64,000 nucleotides of DNA from Exercitatus varius (GCF_029577735.1 NZ_JARQTO010000002.1:248001-312000), one strand, 5' to 3'. Counted from the stretch's first letter, positions 9,158 through 18,244 are shown. Numbers and translations: made by a program. The notes: a model not told the origin generated them from the sequence alone.

Positions 9158-9499
9158 ATGAAGGCATTTAAAACATTATTGGCATCCGGTTTGATGACAG
9201 GTTTTTTATTAAGCGGTTCCGCGTTGGCGGCGGAACCGGCCGGTGCGGCGGAGCCTGCCGTGAAACAGACGCAAACCGTAACCGAAACGCAAAACGCGGC
9301 AAGCGACAAGATCAATATTAACAGCGCAACGGCAAGTGAGATTTCCAAATCCTTAATCGGTATCGGAGCGAAAAAAGCGGAAGCTATTGTGCAATATCGC
9401 GAAAAACACGGCAATTTTACCGAGGCGGAACAACTGCTTGAAGTGCAGGGAATCGGTAAAGCGACGCTGGATAAAAACCGGGATCGCCTCACCTTTTAA
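9158..9499 (+). CDS. comE1: ComEA/ComE1-like DNA-binding competence protein
   Basis: Predicted exported helix-hairpin-helix protein that binds incoming DNA during natural transformation. It has 113 residues: a signal peptide (MKAFKTLLASGL...SALA, about 26 residues), an Ala/Glu/Thr linker, then a ComEA-type double HhH domain (ININSATASEI, LIGIGAKKAEAIVQYR, LLEVQGIGKATL). ATG 9158 follows AGAAGGA; the frame is open back to 8978 but that extension is not signal-like. The order lspA-ispH-comE1 is as in H. influenzae, and a candidate CRP-S site lies upstream. Confidence 0.9.
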   Translation: MKAFKTLLASGLMTGFLLSGSALAAEPAGAAEPAVKQTQTVTETQNAASDKININSATASEISKSLIGIGAKKAEAIVQYREKHGNFTEAEQLLEVQGIGKATLDKNRDRLTF

Positions 9500-9519
9500 T
9501 TTATTCGTTAATCAAATCG

Positions 9520-9545
9520 GCGGCATAGGAATATGCCGCTTTTTT
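9520..9545 (+). terminator. Terminator after comE1
   Basis: Perfect 8-bp stem GCGGCATA / TATGCCGC with a GGAA loop, followed by six T. The T-tract runs into the rdgB promoter. Confidence 0.85.
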
Positions 9546-9553
9546 GTTATAAT
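9545..9553 (+). promoter_or_regulatory. Extended -10 promoter for rdgB
   Basis: TGTTATAAT is a perfect extended -10 element (TGnTATAAT) and begins inside the T-tract of the comE1 terminator, 64 bases before the rdgB ATG. No good -35 is seen, as is usual for extended -10 promoters. Confidence 0.6.
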
Positions 9554-9616
9554 GTCCGCACGTTTTAGGTGCGAAAAAAGCGGATTTTTCGCGCCAGTGC
9601 AAAGAGGATAATTAAC

Positions 9617-10216
9617 ATGAAACAGAAAATCGTTTTGGCGACCGGGAATCGGGGCAAAGTCAAGGAAATGGCGGATGTTCTGGCGGATTTCGGCTTTGAA
9701 GTGATCGCGCAAACGGATTTAGGCATTGAAAGTCCGGAAGAAACCGGATTAACTTTTGTGGAAAATGCTATTTTGAAAGCCCGTTATGCGGCGAAAGTAT
9801 CGGGTTTGCCCGCTATCGCGGATGACAGCGGTTTGGTTGTGGCGGCATTAAACGGTGAGCCGGGTTTGTATTCCGCCCGTTATGCGGGCGTGGACGGCGA
9901 TGAAGCCGATGCCTTGAATCGTCGGAAATTATTACGGAATATGGCGGATATCGCCGACGAACATCGCCGGGCGAAATTCGTCAGTTGTATCGTATTGTTG
10001 CGACATGAAACCGATCCGAGCCCGATTATCGCGGAAGGCGAATGTTCGGGCGTGATTATTCGCGAAGAAAAAGGCGATAACGGTTTTGGCTACGACAGTC
10101 TGTTTTTCAGCCCGGAAAAAGGCTGTACTTTTGCCGAGTTGGAAACCGTCGAGAAGAAAAAAATCTCGCATCGCGCCCGTGCGCTGGCGGTGTTAAAACA
10201 AAAACTTTCAAAATAA
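9617..10216 (+). CDS. rdgB: dITP/XTP pyrophosphatase (non-canonical purine NTP hydrolase)
   Basis: Removes dITP, dHAPTP and XTP from nucleotide pools (house-cleaning Ham1/RdgB family). It has 199 residues. Motifs seen are LATGNRGKVKEM (N-terminal substrate loop), IADDSGLVV with the metal-binding acidic residues, GVIIREEKGDNGFGYDSLF, and the C-terminal SHRARAL. ATG 9617 is chosen over an upstream in-frame start because MKQKIVLATGN is the family start and AGAGGATAA precedes it. Probable operon with ybjQ and hemW. Confidence 0.95.
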   Translation: MKQKIVLATGNRGKVKEMADVLADFGFEVIAQTDLGIESPEETGLTFVENAILKARYAAKVSGLPAIADDSGLVVAALNGEPGLYSARYAGVDGDEADALNRRKLLRNMADIADEHRRAKFVSCIVLLRHETDPSPIIAEGECSGVIIREEKGDNGFGYDSLFFSPEKGCTFAELETVEKKKISHRARALAVLKQKLSK

Positions 10217-10236
10217 TCGAATGACAGGATGATAAA

Positions 10237-10560
10237 ATGTTACTAACCACAACAAACAGCGTTGAAGGCAAACAAATCGTTGAATATAAAGAGATTGTGT
10301 ACGGCGAAGTAGTTGCCGGCGCTAACTTTATTCGCGATTTCTTTGCGAGTTTTACCGATATTTTCGGCGGGCGTTCGCGTTCTTATGAAAGCAAACTCAC
10401 ATCCGCACGTCAGGATGCGATTAACGAAATGGTGACCAATGCTCAGCGCGCGGGAGCGAATGCCGTGGTCGGCGTAGAAGTCAATTATACCTCTATCGGT
10501 TCGGGCTCAAAAAGCATGTTTATGATTGTGGCGAGCGGCACGGCGGTCGTGGTGCGGTAA
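10237..10560 (+). CDS. ybjQ: YbjQ-family (UPF0145) putative heavy-metal-binding protein
   Basis: Small cytoplasmic protein of 107 residues, normal for YbjQ. It begins LLTTTNSVEGKQIVEYK and has the conserved FFASFTDIFGGRSRSYE and NAQRAGANAVVGVEV stretches. The biochemical role of the family is uncertain, and 'heavy-metal-binding' is a database label rather than a demonstrated function for this gene. It sits 20 bases after rdgB with AGGAT before its ATG. Its TAA stop shares one base with the hemW ATG, so all three genes are probably cotranscribed. Confidence 0.85.
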   Translation: MLLTTTNSVEGKQIVEYKEIVYGEVVAGANFIRDFFASFTDIFGGRSRSYESKLTSARQDAINEMVTNAQRAGANAVVGVEVNYTSIGSGSKSMFMIVASGTAVVVR

Positions 10561-11726
10561 TGGCCGAATTGACGCTACCGCCGCTCAGTCTTTACGTGCA
10601 TATTCCGTGGTGCGTGCAGAAATGTCCTTATTGCGATTTCAATTCTCACGGACAAAAAGGCGAGATTCCCGAACGGGATTATGTGGGTCATCTGTTGGCG
10701 GATTTGCGGCAGGATCTGCAACGTTATCGCGACAGTATCCGTAATCGCCCGTTATCTTCGATTTTCATCGGCGGCGGCACTCCGAGCCTGTTTTCCGCAG
10801 AAGCTATCCGAACCTTGCTGGCCGGCATTCGAGCGCAAATTCCCTTTTCAGAGGAAATTGAAATTACCCTTGAAGTCAATCCCGGCACGGCGGAGGCCGA
10901 ACGTTTCCGCGGTTACGTAAATGCCGGCGTCACGCGGCTTTCCGTCGGCATTCAGAGTTTTTCCGACGAAAAACTGAAGGCGTTGGGGCGCATTCACAAT
11001 TCTGCGGAGGCCCAAAGTGCGGTAGGTTTTGCGCAAGATTTATTCGGGCAAGGGCTGAAAAGTTTTAATCTCGATTTAATGCACGGTTTGCCGAATCAGA
11101 CGGTGGAACAAGCGTTGGACGATTTGCAGCGGGCCATTGCACTGAATCCGCCGCATTTGTCCTGGTATCAGCTCACCGTCGAACCCAATACGATGTTTGC
11201 TTATCGTCCGCCGAAATTGCCCGATGACGATGAATTATGGGATATTTTCGAACAAGGGCATCAATTGTTGACGGCGGCGGGCTATCAACAATATGAAACC
11301 TCCGCTTACGCAAAACCGGGTTTTCAATGCCGGCATAATTTGAATTACTGGCGTTTCGGCGATTATCTTGCCGTCGGTTGCGGCGCCCACGGCAAACTGA
11401 GTTTCACGGACGGACGCATTGTGCGTTACAGTAAAACCAAGCACCCGAAAGGCTATTTGCGCGGCGAATATCTTTATGAAGAAAAAAACGTGCCGAAATC
11501 CGACCGCACTTTTGAGTTTTTCATGAACCGTTTCCGCCTGCTGGAACCGGTGCCGAAAACGGAATTCGAACAATTTACCGGGTTGTCGCAAAATGCGGTG
11601 AAAAATGATATTGTTTGGGCGGCGGAACAAAAATATTTAACGGAAACCGATCGTAGCTGGCAAATAACCGAACACGGCAAACTGTTTTTGAACGAATTAC
11701 TGGCGCGCTTTTTGCCGGACGATTAG
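10560..11726 (+). CDS. hemW: Radical SAM heme chaperone HemW
   Basis: A HemN-like radical-SAM protein now viewed as a heme chaperone rather than a coproporphyrinogen oxidase. It has 388 residues. The 4Fe-4S/SAM motif CVQKCPYCDF (C-x3-C-x2-C) is near residue 20, followed by IFIGGGTPSLF, LEVNPGT, GIQSF and the NLDLMHGLPNQ stretch. The C-terminal HemN domain has NYWRFGDYLAVGCGAHGK. The extended N-terminus of true HemN is missing, which supports HemW. USS cores lie at 11015 and 11503. Neighbouring rdgB is also its partner in enterobacteria. Confidence 0.93.
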   Translation: MAELTLPPLSLYVHIPWCVQKCPYCDFNSHGQKGEIPERDYVGHLLADLRQDLQRYRDSIRNRPLSSIFIGGGTPSLFSAEAIRTLLAGIRAQIPFSEEIEITLEVNPGTAEAERFRGYVNAGVTRLSVGIQSFSDEKLKALGRIHNSAEAQSAVGFAQDLFGQGLKSFNLDLMHGLPNQTVEQALDDLQRAIALNPPHLSWYQLTVEPNTMFAYRPPKLPDDDELWDIFEQGHQLLTAAGYQQYETSAYAKPGFQCRHNLNYWRFGDYLAVGCGAHGKLSFTDGRIVRYSKTKHPKGYLRGEYLYEEKNVPKSDRTFEFFMNRFRLLEPVPKTEFEQFTGLSQNAVKNDIVWAAEQKYLTETDRSWQITEHGKLFLNELLARFLPDD

Positions 11727-11819
11727 AGCGGGTTTTCCATCGCCGATAAGTTGAAAGACGGTCTTCGTATTGAGAATGTTGCAAAGACGGTGATAAAAGA
11801 CAGCGGTAATAAAATTTGT

Positions 11820-11862
11820 CGGTTAACCTATTGAAAAATTTATGAAATAGGTTAAATAACCA
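11820..11862. repeat. Inverted repeat between hemW and rpiA
   Basis: Perfect 10-bp arms TTAACCTATT (11823-11832) and AATAGGTTAA (11846-11855) around a 13-nt AT-rich loop, in the 245-base gap before rpiA. A T5 run follows shortly after. It may be the hemW terminator or a regulator site; the sequence does not decide. Confidence 0.5.
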
Positions 11863-11971
11863 AATTTTTACCGTCGAATAAACAAATTTGTATCAGATTA
11901 CGCTTGTGTCGCGATCTGTTTGGTATTAGAGTATAGCAATCGTTTGCCTATGAGTAAATAAAGGATAAGTT

Positions 11972-12631
11972 ATGGATCAACTCGAAATGAAAAAAATGGC
12001 TGCCCAAGCCGCATTACAATTTGTCCGGCCCGACAGCATTGTGGGCGTCGGCAGCGGTTCCACCGTAAATTGTTTTATTGAAGCGCTGGGAAGCCTGAGA
12101 GATCAAATTAAAGGCGCGGTGGCGGCGTCCAAAGCTTCGGAAGAATTGTTACGCAAGCAGGGCATTGAAGTGTTCAGCGCCAATGATGTATCGAGTTTGG
12201 ATATTTATGTGGACGGCGCGGACGAAATCAATCCGCAAAAAATGATGATTAAAGGCGGCGGTGCGGCGTTAACCCGCGAGAAAATCGTGGCGTCGCTGAC
12301 CAAAAATTTCATCTGCATTGTGGACAGTTCAAAACAGGTGGACGTGCTGGGCTCCACTTTTCCGCTGCCGGTGGAAGTGATTCCCATGGCGCGTTCTCAG
12401 GTGGCCCGCAAACTGGTGGCGTTAGGCGGCTCGCCGGAGTGGCGTCAGGGCGTGGTAACGGATAACGGCAATGTCATTTTGGACGTGCACAATTTCCCGA
12501 TTATGAATCCGGTGGAAATGGAAAAAGAATTAAATAACGTGGCGGGCGTGGTGACAAACGGGATTTTTGCTTTGAATGCGGCCAATACCGTCATCGTCGG
12601 CACGGCGGAAGGGGCAAAAATCATCAAATAA
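11972..12631 (+). CDS. rpiA: Ribose-5-phosphate isomerase A
   Basis: Interconverts ribose-5-P and ribulose-5-P in the pentose phosphate pathway. The 219-residue length equals that of E. coli RpiA. Conserved motifs: GVGSGSTVNCFIEAL (phosphate loop), VDGADEINP (with the catalytic Asp), and MIKGGGAALTREKI. AAGGATAAG precedes the ATG. It stands next to serA as in E. coli. Confidence 0.97.
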   Translation: MDQLEMKKMAAQAALQFVRPDSIVGVGSGSTVNCFIEALGSLRDQIKGAVAASKASEELLRKQGIEVFSANDVSSLDIYVDGADEINPQKMMIKGGGAALTREKIVASLTKNFICIVDSSKQVDVLGSTFPLPVEVIPMARSQVARKLVALGGSPEWRQGVVTDNGNVILDVHNFPIMNPVEMEKELNNVAGVVTNGIFALNAANTVIVGTAEGAKIIK

Positions 12632-12697
12632 TCAAAAAACGATGGTAAATTTGACCGCACTTTATAACGAATACAAACACAATTATAAGGAAAAACT

Positions 12698-13936
12698 ATG
12701 ACAGCGAAAGTCTCTCTGGATAAATCAAAGATTAAGTTCTTACTGTTGGAAGGCGTACATCAAAATGCGCTGGACGTATTACATGCCGCAGGTTATACCA
12801 ATATTGAATACCACAAAAAAGCGTTGGAGCCGGAGGAGTTAAAACAAGCGATTAAAGATGCGCATTTCATCGGTTTGCGCTCGCGTACCAATTTAACGGC
12901 GGACATTCTCGAACATGCGCAAAAACTGATTGCCATCGGCTGTTTTTGTATCGGCACCAACCAAGTGGCGTTAGAGGCCGCTAAAGAAAAAGGCATTCCC
13001 GTGTTTAACGCGCCGTTTTCCAACACCCGTTCCGTCGCAGAATTGGTGCTGGCGGAAATCATTTTGTTAATGCGAAATATTCCGAAAGCCAATATGGAAG
13101 TGCATCGCGGCGAATGGAATAAATCGGCGGCGGGCTCCCATGAAGTGCGGGGCAAAAAACTCGGGATTATCGGCTACGGCCACATCGGTTCGCAGTTAAG
13201 TATTATCGCGGAATCCTTGGGTATGAACGTCTTTTTCTACGACGTGGAAACCAAATTACCGCTGGGAAATGCGCAACAGGTGAATTCTTTGGAAGAACTG
13301 CTCGGCAGTTGCGATGTGATTTCGTTGCACGTACCGGAAAACGCTTCCACGAAAAACCTGATGAGCGCGGAACGCATTGCGCAATTAAAACAAGGCAGTA
13401 TTCTGATTAACGCGGCTCGCGGCACGGTGGTGGACGTTGATGCGTTGGCGGCGGCGCTGGAATCCGGTAAAGTCCATGGCGCGGCGGTGGACGTATTCCC
13501 GAAAGAACCGGCATCCGCGGAGGAAACTTTCGAATCGCCGCTGCGTAAATTCGATAACGTCATTCTGACGCCGCATGTGGGCGGTTCGACCGCCGAGGCG
13601 CAGGAAAATATCGGTACGGAAGTGGCGCTGAAATTCGTGAAATATTCGGACAACGGTTCGACCCTGTCCGCCGTGAACTTCCCGGAAGTTTCGTTACCGG
13701 AACAAAATACCGGCAAAGCCAAACGCCTGTTGCACATTCATCGCAACAAACCGGGTATCATGAACAAAATCAACCAAGTGTTTGTGGACGCCGGTGTGAA
13801 TATCGCCGCCCAATTCCTGCAAACGGATCCGTCCATCGGTTACGTGGTGATTGATGTGGAAACGGAAAATACCGACGATTTGTTAACCAAACTAAAAGAA
13901 ATCGACGGCACCATTCGCGCCCGCGTGTTGTTCTGA
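12698..13936 (+). CDS. serA: D-3-phosphoglycerate dehydrogenase
   Basis: First committed step of serine synthesis (3-phosphoglycerate to 3-phosphohydroxypyruvate, NAD-linked). It has 412 residues. The substrate domain, the Rossmann motif GIIGYGHIGSQ (about residue 155), the catalytic region LINAARGTVVD and LTPHVGGSTAEAQ are present. A C-terminal ACT domain (LLHIHRNKPGIMNKIN) is the usual serine-feedback site. The next pathway gene, serC, lies in the same window at 56 kb. AAGGAAA precedes the ATG. Confidence 0.97.
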   Translation: MTAKVSLDKSKIKFLLLEGVHQNALDVLHAAGYTNIEYHKKALEPEELKQAIKDAHFIGLRSRTNLTADILEHAQKLIAIGCFCIGTNQVALEAAKEKGIPVFNAPFSNTRSVAELVLAEIILLMRNIPKANMEVHRGEWNKSAAGSHEVRGKKLGIIGYGHIGSQLSIIAESLGMNVFFYDVETKLPLGNAQQVNSLEELLGSCDVISLHVPENASTKNLMSAERIAQLKQGSILINAARGTVVDVDALAAALESGKVHGAAVDVFPKEPASAEETFESPLRKFDNVILTPHVGGSTAEAQENIGTEVALKFVKYSDNGSTLSAVNFPEVSLPEQNTGKAKRLLHIHRNKPGIMNKINQVFVDAGVNIAAQFLQTDPSIGYVVIDVETENTDDLLTKLKEIDGTIRARVLF

Positions 13937-13960
13937 CGGTTTGAACGAATCCGATTTAAA

Positions 13961-13989
13961 AAGTGCGGTCAAATTTGACCGCATTTTTT
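13961..13989. terminator. Palindromic USS terminator after serA
   Basis: A forward USS core at 13961-13969 is part of a perfect 20-base palindrome (13964-13983) followed by T6. The right arm has a degenerate core (GCATT instead of GCACTT). Confidence 0.75.
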
Positions 13990-14006
13990 CTTTCTTTGCG
14001 GTTCTA

Positions 14007-14015
14007 TGTTAGAAT
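14007..14015 (+). promoter_or_regulatory. Extended -10 promoter for mltG
   Basis: TGTTAGAAT (TGn + TAGAAT) lies 30 bases before the mltG ATG. The -35 position (TTCTTT, 13987-13992) is poor. Confidence 0.45.
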
Positions 14016-14044
14016 CTTCGAAATTTTAAACTGTGAATTTAGCG

Positions 14045-15103
14045 ATGAAAAAATTTCTATCTTTCGTTCTGACGCTGCTGATGATTGCGGCGGGCGCAGG
14101 GCTTTGGGGCTATCATCAAATCCGACAGGTGCTGCAACAACCGATCTCGGCGCAGCCCGATCAGTTGTTGACTTTAGAACGGGGCACGACGGGCAAAAAA
14201 CTGGCCGCTTTGTTTGAGCAGGAAAAATTGCTGGAAGACGCCGCCTGGTTGCCTTGGGCGTTAAAATTTCAACCGAATCTGAATAATGTGAAAGCGGGCA
14301 CTTATTCCTTAAACGGCGTGGAAACCGTGGAAGCGTTGTTGCAGCTTTTAAATTCGGGTAAAGAAGCGCAATTCAGCATTCGTTTTACTGACGGCGAAAC
14401 CTGGAAACAGGTGAAAAAATCGTTAGAAAACGCACCGCACTTAAAGCGGGTTTTCGATTATCGGAGCGAAAATCTCGAACGCGAAATTTTTAACGGCTTG
14501 GCTGCGGATGACAGCGCATCCGCCATGAATAATATGCTGGCCGGGCAGCAAAAACTGGAAGGCTGGATTTATCCCGATACTTACAATTACGTACCGAATT
14601 CCACCGATGCGGCGTTGCTGAAACGGGCGATGGACAAAATGGTGAAAACGCTGGATAAAGCCTGGGCGGAACGGGATGCGGATTTGCCGCTGGAAACGCC
14701 TTATCAAATGCTGATTCTGGCTTCTATTGTGGAAAAAGAAAGCGGATTATTGGCGGAACGCGGAAAAATCGCTTCGGTATTTGTGAATCGCTTGAAAAAC
14801 AAAATGCGTTTACAAACGGATCCTACCGTTATTTACGGTATGGGCGAAGCCTATGACGGCAATATCCGCAAGAAAGATCTGGAAACGGAAACGGAATACA
14901 ATACATATTTGATTGAAGGATTACCGCCGACACCGATTGCCAATCCAAGCGAAAGCGCGTTGATGGCGGTTGCGCATCCGGACAAAACGGATTATCTGTA
15001 TTTTGTGGCGGACGGCAGCGGCGGGCATAAATTCAGCCGTAATCTGACCGAACATAATCGGGCGGTGCAGGAATATTTGAAATGGTATCGCGAGAAAAAA
15101 TAA
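14045..15103 (+). CDS. mltG: Endolytic murein transglycosylase MltG
   Basis: Membrane-anchored YceG-like lytic transglycosylase thought to terminate nascent glycan strands. It has 352 residues: an N-terminal membrane helix (FLSFVLTLLMIAAGAGLWG), a LysM-like region, then the YceG domain with ILASIVEKESGLLAERGKIA holding the catalytic Glu, and RLQTDPTVIYGMGE. ATG 14045 gives MKKFLSF; a GTG 12 bases upstream is possible but less family-like. It leads the mltG-tmk-holB-tatD cluster known from enterobacteria. A reverse USS core lies at 14434. Confidence 0.94.
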   Translation: MKKFLSFVLTLLMIAAGAGLWGYHQIRQVLQQPISAQPDQLLTLERGTTGKKLAALFEQEKLLEDAAWLPWALKFQPNLNNVKAGTYSLNGVETVEALLQLLNSGKEAQFSIRFTDGETWKQVKKSLENAPHLKRVFDYRSENLEREIFNGLAADDSASAMNNMLAGQQKLEGWIYPDTYNYVPNSTDAALLKRAMDKMVKTLDKAWAERDADLPLETPYQMLILASIVEKESGLLAERGKIASVFVNRLKNKMRLQTDPTVIYGMGEAYDGNIRKKDLETETEYNTYLIEGLPPTPIANPSESALMAVAHPDKTDYLYFVADGSGGHKFSRNLTEHNRAVQEYLKWYREKK

Positions 15104-15154
15104 GAAATTCTTCTCTCATGCCAGGCTGACGCCAAACATGCTTAACTTTTACCG

Positions 15155-15176
15155 GTGAGCGACGGGCTCACTCTTT
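15155..15176 (+). terminator. Short hairpin between mltG and tmk
   Basis: GTGAGC (15155-15160) pairs with GCTCAC (15166-15171), loop GACGG, followed by TCTTT. It is weak and may only attenuate transcription into tmk. Confidence 0.35.
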
Positions 15177-15189
15177 AACAGATAGATTT

Positions 15190-15822
15190 ATGAACGGAAA
15201 ATTCATTGTGCTGGAAGGCCTGGAAGGCGCAGGCAAAACCACGGCGTTACGGACGGTCGTGGAGCAGCTGCGAGCATTCGGTATTACGGATTTAGTGTTT
15301 ACCCGCGAACCCGGTGGTACGCCGTTGGCGGAAAAATTGCGTCAGCTGATTAAACACGAAACGGAAGAGCCGGTGACGGACAAAGCGGAGCTTTTAATGT
15401 TGTACGCCGCGCGCATTCAGTTGGTGGAAAACGTGATTAAGCCGGCATTGGCGGCGGGCAAATGGGTGATTGGCGATCGTCATGATTTGTCGTCACAAGC
15501 GTATCAGGGCGGCGGACGCGGATTGGATCGCCGTTTCATGCAAACATTGAAAGACTGTGTATTGGGCGATTTCGAACCGGATTTTACTCTGTATCTGGAC
15601 ATTGATCCCGCCGTGGGATTGGCGCGCGCACGCGGACGCGGCGAATTGGATCGCATTGAACGGGCGGGGTTGGATTTTTTCAATCGCACAAGAACGCGTT
15701 ATTTGGAGTTGGTTCGCGATAATCCGAAAGTCGTGGTGATTAACGCGCAGCAAAATATCGAACAGGTGACGGCGGACATTCAAAGTGCGGTCAAAAAATT
15801 CGTAGAATTTCAACATGGTTAA
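15190..15822 (+). CDS. tmk: Thymidylate kinase
   Basis: Phosphorylates dTMP to dTDP. It has 210 residues, with the P-loop GLEGAGKTT (residues 8-16), the TREPGGTPLAE motif, GDRHDLSSQAYQGGGR and the LID region RARGRGELDRIE. It overlaps the holB start by 8 bases, implying translational coupling. A forward USS core lies near its 3' end (15783-15791). Confidence 0.97.
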   Translation: MNGKFIVLEGLEGAGKTTALRTVVEQLRAFGITDLVFTREPGGTPLAEKLRQLIKHETEEPVTDKAELLMLYAARIQLVENVIKPALAAGKWVIGDRHDLSSQAYQGGGRGLDRRFMQTLKDCVLGDFEPDFTLYLDIDPAVGLARARGRGELDRIERAGLDFFNRTRTRYLELVRDNPKVVVINAQQNIEQVTADIQSAVKKFVEFQHG

Positions 15823-16840
15823 TCTTTATCCTTGGCTGACGCCGATTTATCACAATATCACCGCGGCCTTTAGCCAAGGGCACGGGCATCATGCTTTGTT
15901 GTTTAAGGCGGATGAAGGCGTTGGAGCGGAAAATTTAGTGACGGCGACGGCGCGGTTTTTATTATGTCAGGCGTCGCGAAGCGAAGAAAAACCTTGCGGG
16001 CGATGTCATGCCTGTCAGTTATTTCAGGCGGGCAGTCATTCGGATTTTCATGTGCTGGCACCGATCGATAACAAAGATATCGGCGTGGATCAGGTGCGCG
16101 AAATCAATGAAACCGTCGCTCAACACGCGCAGCAGGGCGGGAATAAAGTCGTATGTTTACAAGGCGCGGAACGGTTGACGGAAGCGGCGGCCAACGCCTT
16201 GTTGAAAACCCTGGAAGAACCGCGTGCAAATACTTATTTCTTGCTGCAAACGGACGTAAACGCCGCTTTATTGCCGACGATCTACAGCCGTTGTCAGGCC
16301 TGGATGGTCGCTTCACCGCCGCAAGATACGGCGTTGGCATGGTTACAGCAACAGCCTGTCGTTGTGCAATCGGCAGAAAAAACGGATGAAATTTTGACCG
16401 CACTTCGCATTAATTACGGGCGTCCGTTACTGGCTCGGGAAACGCTGGCGCAAGGGTTAATCGAAAAACGGCGAGAATTTTTGCGTGCGTTTTGGTTGTT
16501 CTATCAACGCCGTTCGCCGTTAGAACTGTTGCCGTTATTTGATAAGTCTTTGATTTTGCAGCAAGTGGAATGGATTACTGCATTTTTAGCCGATGCGTTA
16601 AAGGATAAACTGGAAATCCGAGACGGTTGGATTTGTCTGGATTTGGTTCGCGGCGTGCGTCAATTCAGCGAAAAGCAAAGCGTGCAAGGGTTGCTGGAAG
16701 CCAATCGGATTATGCAACAAATGCGCTCAGATTTAACCCGGATTACGGCGGTGAACCAGGAATTGATTTTATTAGACGGATTAATCCGTCTGATTACGGA
16801 AGTATTTTGTCCGGAATCGGATTCCGGACGGGCGGATTAA
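15815..16840 (+). CDS. holB: DNA polymerase III subunit delta'
   Basis: Clamp-loader subunit working with DnaX and HolA to load the beta clamp. It has 341 residues (E. coli 334). The zinc-module cysteines are seen in CQASRSEEKPCGRCHAC, and the SRC motif occurs in TIYSRCQAW. The P-loop region is degenerate, as expected for delta', which does not bind ATP. The C-terminal collar helices are less conserved. It lies within the mltG-tmk-holB-tatD series. A reverse USS core is at 16397. Confidence 0.94.
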   Translation: MVNLYPWLTPIYHNITAAFSQGHGHHALLFKADEGVGAENLVTATARFLLCQASRSEEKPCGRCHACQLFQAGSHSDFHVLAPIDNKDIGVDQVREINETVAQHAQQGGNKVVCLQGAERLTEAAANALLKTLEEPRANTYFLLQTDVNAALLPTIYSRCQAWMVASPPQDTALAWLQQQPVVVQSAEKTDEILTALRINYGRPLLARETLAQGLIEKRREFLRAFWLFYQRRSPLELLPLFDKSLILQQVEWITAFLADALKDKLEIRDGWICLDLVRGVRQFSEKQSVQGLLEANRIMQQMRSDLTRITAVNQELILLDGLIRLITEVFCPESDSGRAD

Positions 16841-16850
16841 AGGAATTATT

Positions 16851-17633
16851 ATGTTTATTGTCGACAGCCATTGCCATTTGGATGCATTGGATTATGAAAA
16901 ACGGCATGAAAATGTGGATGACGTGGTAGAAAAAGCGCGGTTGCGCGGCGTACGTCATTTATTGAATATCGGCGTTACTTTAAGCCGTTTTGAAAAACAG
17001 CGCGAAATGTTGGCGCATTTGGATAACGTTTCGCTGGCTTGCGGCGTGCATCCGCTGGATTTGGAAGACGAGCCTTATGATCACGCACGTTTGCTGGAAT
17101 TAGCTTCGCATCCGAAAGTGGTGGCGATTGGCGAAATCGGACTGGATTATTATTACAGCGCGGAAAATAAAGCGAAACAGCAATCGATCTTCGCGCGACA
17201 AATTCAGGCGGCAAATGCGTTGAATAAACCCGTGATTATTCATACCCGTGATGCGGGTGACGATACTATTGCGTTGCTGCGCGAAAATCAGGCGCAAAAG
17301 TGCGGCGGCGTGATTCATTGTTTCACCGAAACCATGGCGTTCGCCGAAAAAGCTTTGGAGTTGGGATTTTACATTTCCTGTTCCGGCATTGTGACGTTCA
17401 AAAATGCGGAAGATATTCGCGATGTGATTCGCGAAGTGCCGCTGGATCGCCTGTTGGTGGAAACCGATAGTCCGTATCTGGCGCCCGTTCCTTACCGCGG
17501 TAAGGAAAATCAACCGGCATATACGCGGGAAGTTTGTGAATATGTGGCGGCGTTAAAAGGTCTGTCCGCGCAGGAATTCGCCCGAATTACCGTGGAAAAT
17601 TTCGAACGTTTATTTAAAATTAAAGTTCATTAA
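16851..17633 (+). CDS. ycfH: TatD/YcfH-family metal-dependent hydrolase
   Basis: Predicted metal-dependent DNase of the TatD superfamily; the physiological substrate of the YcfH branch is not firmly known. It has 260 residues, with metal-binding DSHCHLD at residues 5-11, GEIGLDYYY, VIIHTRDA, VIHCFTE and LVETDSPYLAP. AAGGAATT precedes the ATG, 10 bases after holB. It is the last gene of the cluster; a paired-USS terminator follows. Confidence 0.93.
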   Translation: MFIVDSHCHLDALDYEKRHENVDDVVEKARLRGVRHLLNIGVTLSRFEKQREMLAHLDNVSLACGVHPLDLEDEPYDHARLLELASHPKVVAIGEIGLDYYYSAENKAKQQSIFARQIQAANALNKPVIIHTRDAGDDTIALLRENQAQKCGGVIHCFTETMAFAEKALELGFYISCSGIVTFKNAEDIRDVIREVPLDRLLVETDSPYLAPVPYRGKENQPAYTREVCEYVAALKGLSAQEFARITVENFERLFKIKVH

Positions 17634-17646
17634 TCGTTTATTTTGT

Positions 17647-17686
17647 AAAGTGCGGTGAAAAATTCCTCTGTTTTTGACCGCACTTG
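17647..17686. terminator. Paired-USS terminator after tatD/ycfH
   Basis: Forward USS core 17648-17656 and reverse core 17677-17685 form the stem, with a 20-nt loop. There is no long T-tract, so termination efficiency is uncertain. Confidence 0.6.
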
Positions 17687-17716
17687 ACGGAATTATTTCT
17701 CTGAGAGGGATAGAAA

Positions 17717-18244
17717 ATGCGTAAAGCCATCAAATATTTTTTAATCACCGTTGTGGTATTGTTTCATGCCGTGCTGTTTGCGGGCATTCATTTTGTGTTT
17801 CCCCATTATGAAACCACGCATGTGACCGGCGTGGAAGTCAAACGGGTGGATAAAGACGGCCCGATTACCAAAGCGAATCCGCAGGACGGTCCGACCCGCG
17901 ATGTTTACTACATTTATACTCAGCGTACGGATGAAAGCAAACCGACGGTGTATCGCAACGAAGATACCCGTTGGGGCTTCCCGTTCTATTTTAAATTCGA
18001 TTCCGCCGTGCAGCAGGCGCGCGCTTCCGGCTTTGCCCAAAATAAAAAAATGGTGGAAGTGAAATATTACGGTTGGAATATCGTGATGTTTAATGAGTTC
18101 CGCAATGTGATTTCTATGAAAGAAGTGACGGAAGAACAAGGCTCGCATCCGATTTTAAGCTATGTTTTCTATGTGCTCGGTTTGCTGACGATGTTTATTT
18201 CCATCCAATTCGTGCGCGGTTGGTTTGATAGCGAAAAAGCATAA
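17717..18244 (+). CDS. DUF1523-like inner-membrane protein
   Basis: A 175-residue protein with an N-terminal membrane helix (about residues 6-28), a soluble middle of about 110 residues with Tyr/Asp-rich strands (RDVYYIYTQRTDE, KYYGWNIVMFNEF) and a C-terminal membrane helix (about 145-166). This pattern resembles the DUF1523 family, for which no function is established; the assignment is from memory of the family and not certain. GAGAGGGAT precedes the ATG. It sits 12 bases before the YtfL-type transporter gene, so the two are probably cotranscribed. Confidence 0.75.
   Translation: MRKAIKYFLITVVVLFHAVLFAGIHFVFPHYETTHVTGVEVKRVDKDGPITKANPQDGPTRDVYYIYTQRTDESKPTVYRNEDTRWGFPFYFKFDSAVQQARASGFAQNKKMVEVKYYGWNIVMFNEFRNVISMKEVTEEQGSHPILSYVFYVLGLLTMFISIQFVRGWFDSEKA

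Noticed and set aside
11727..11829. In-frame continuation of hemW after its TAG (about 34 codons)
   Set aside because: HemW is already full length (388 residues); an open stretch of this size is expected by chance and has no recognisable domain.
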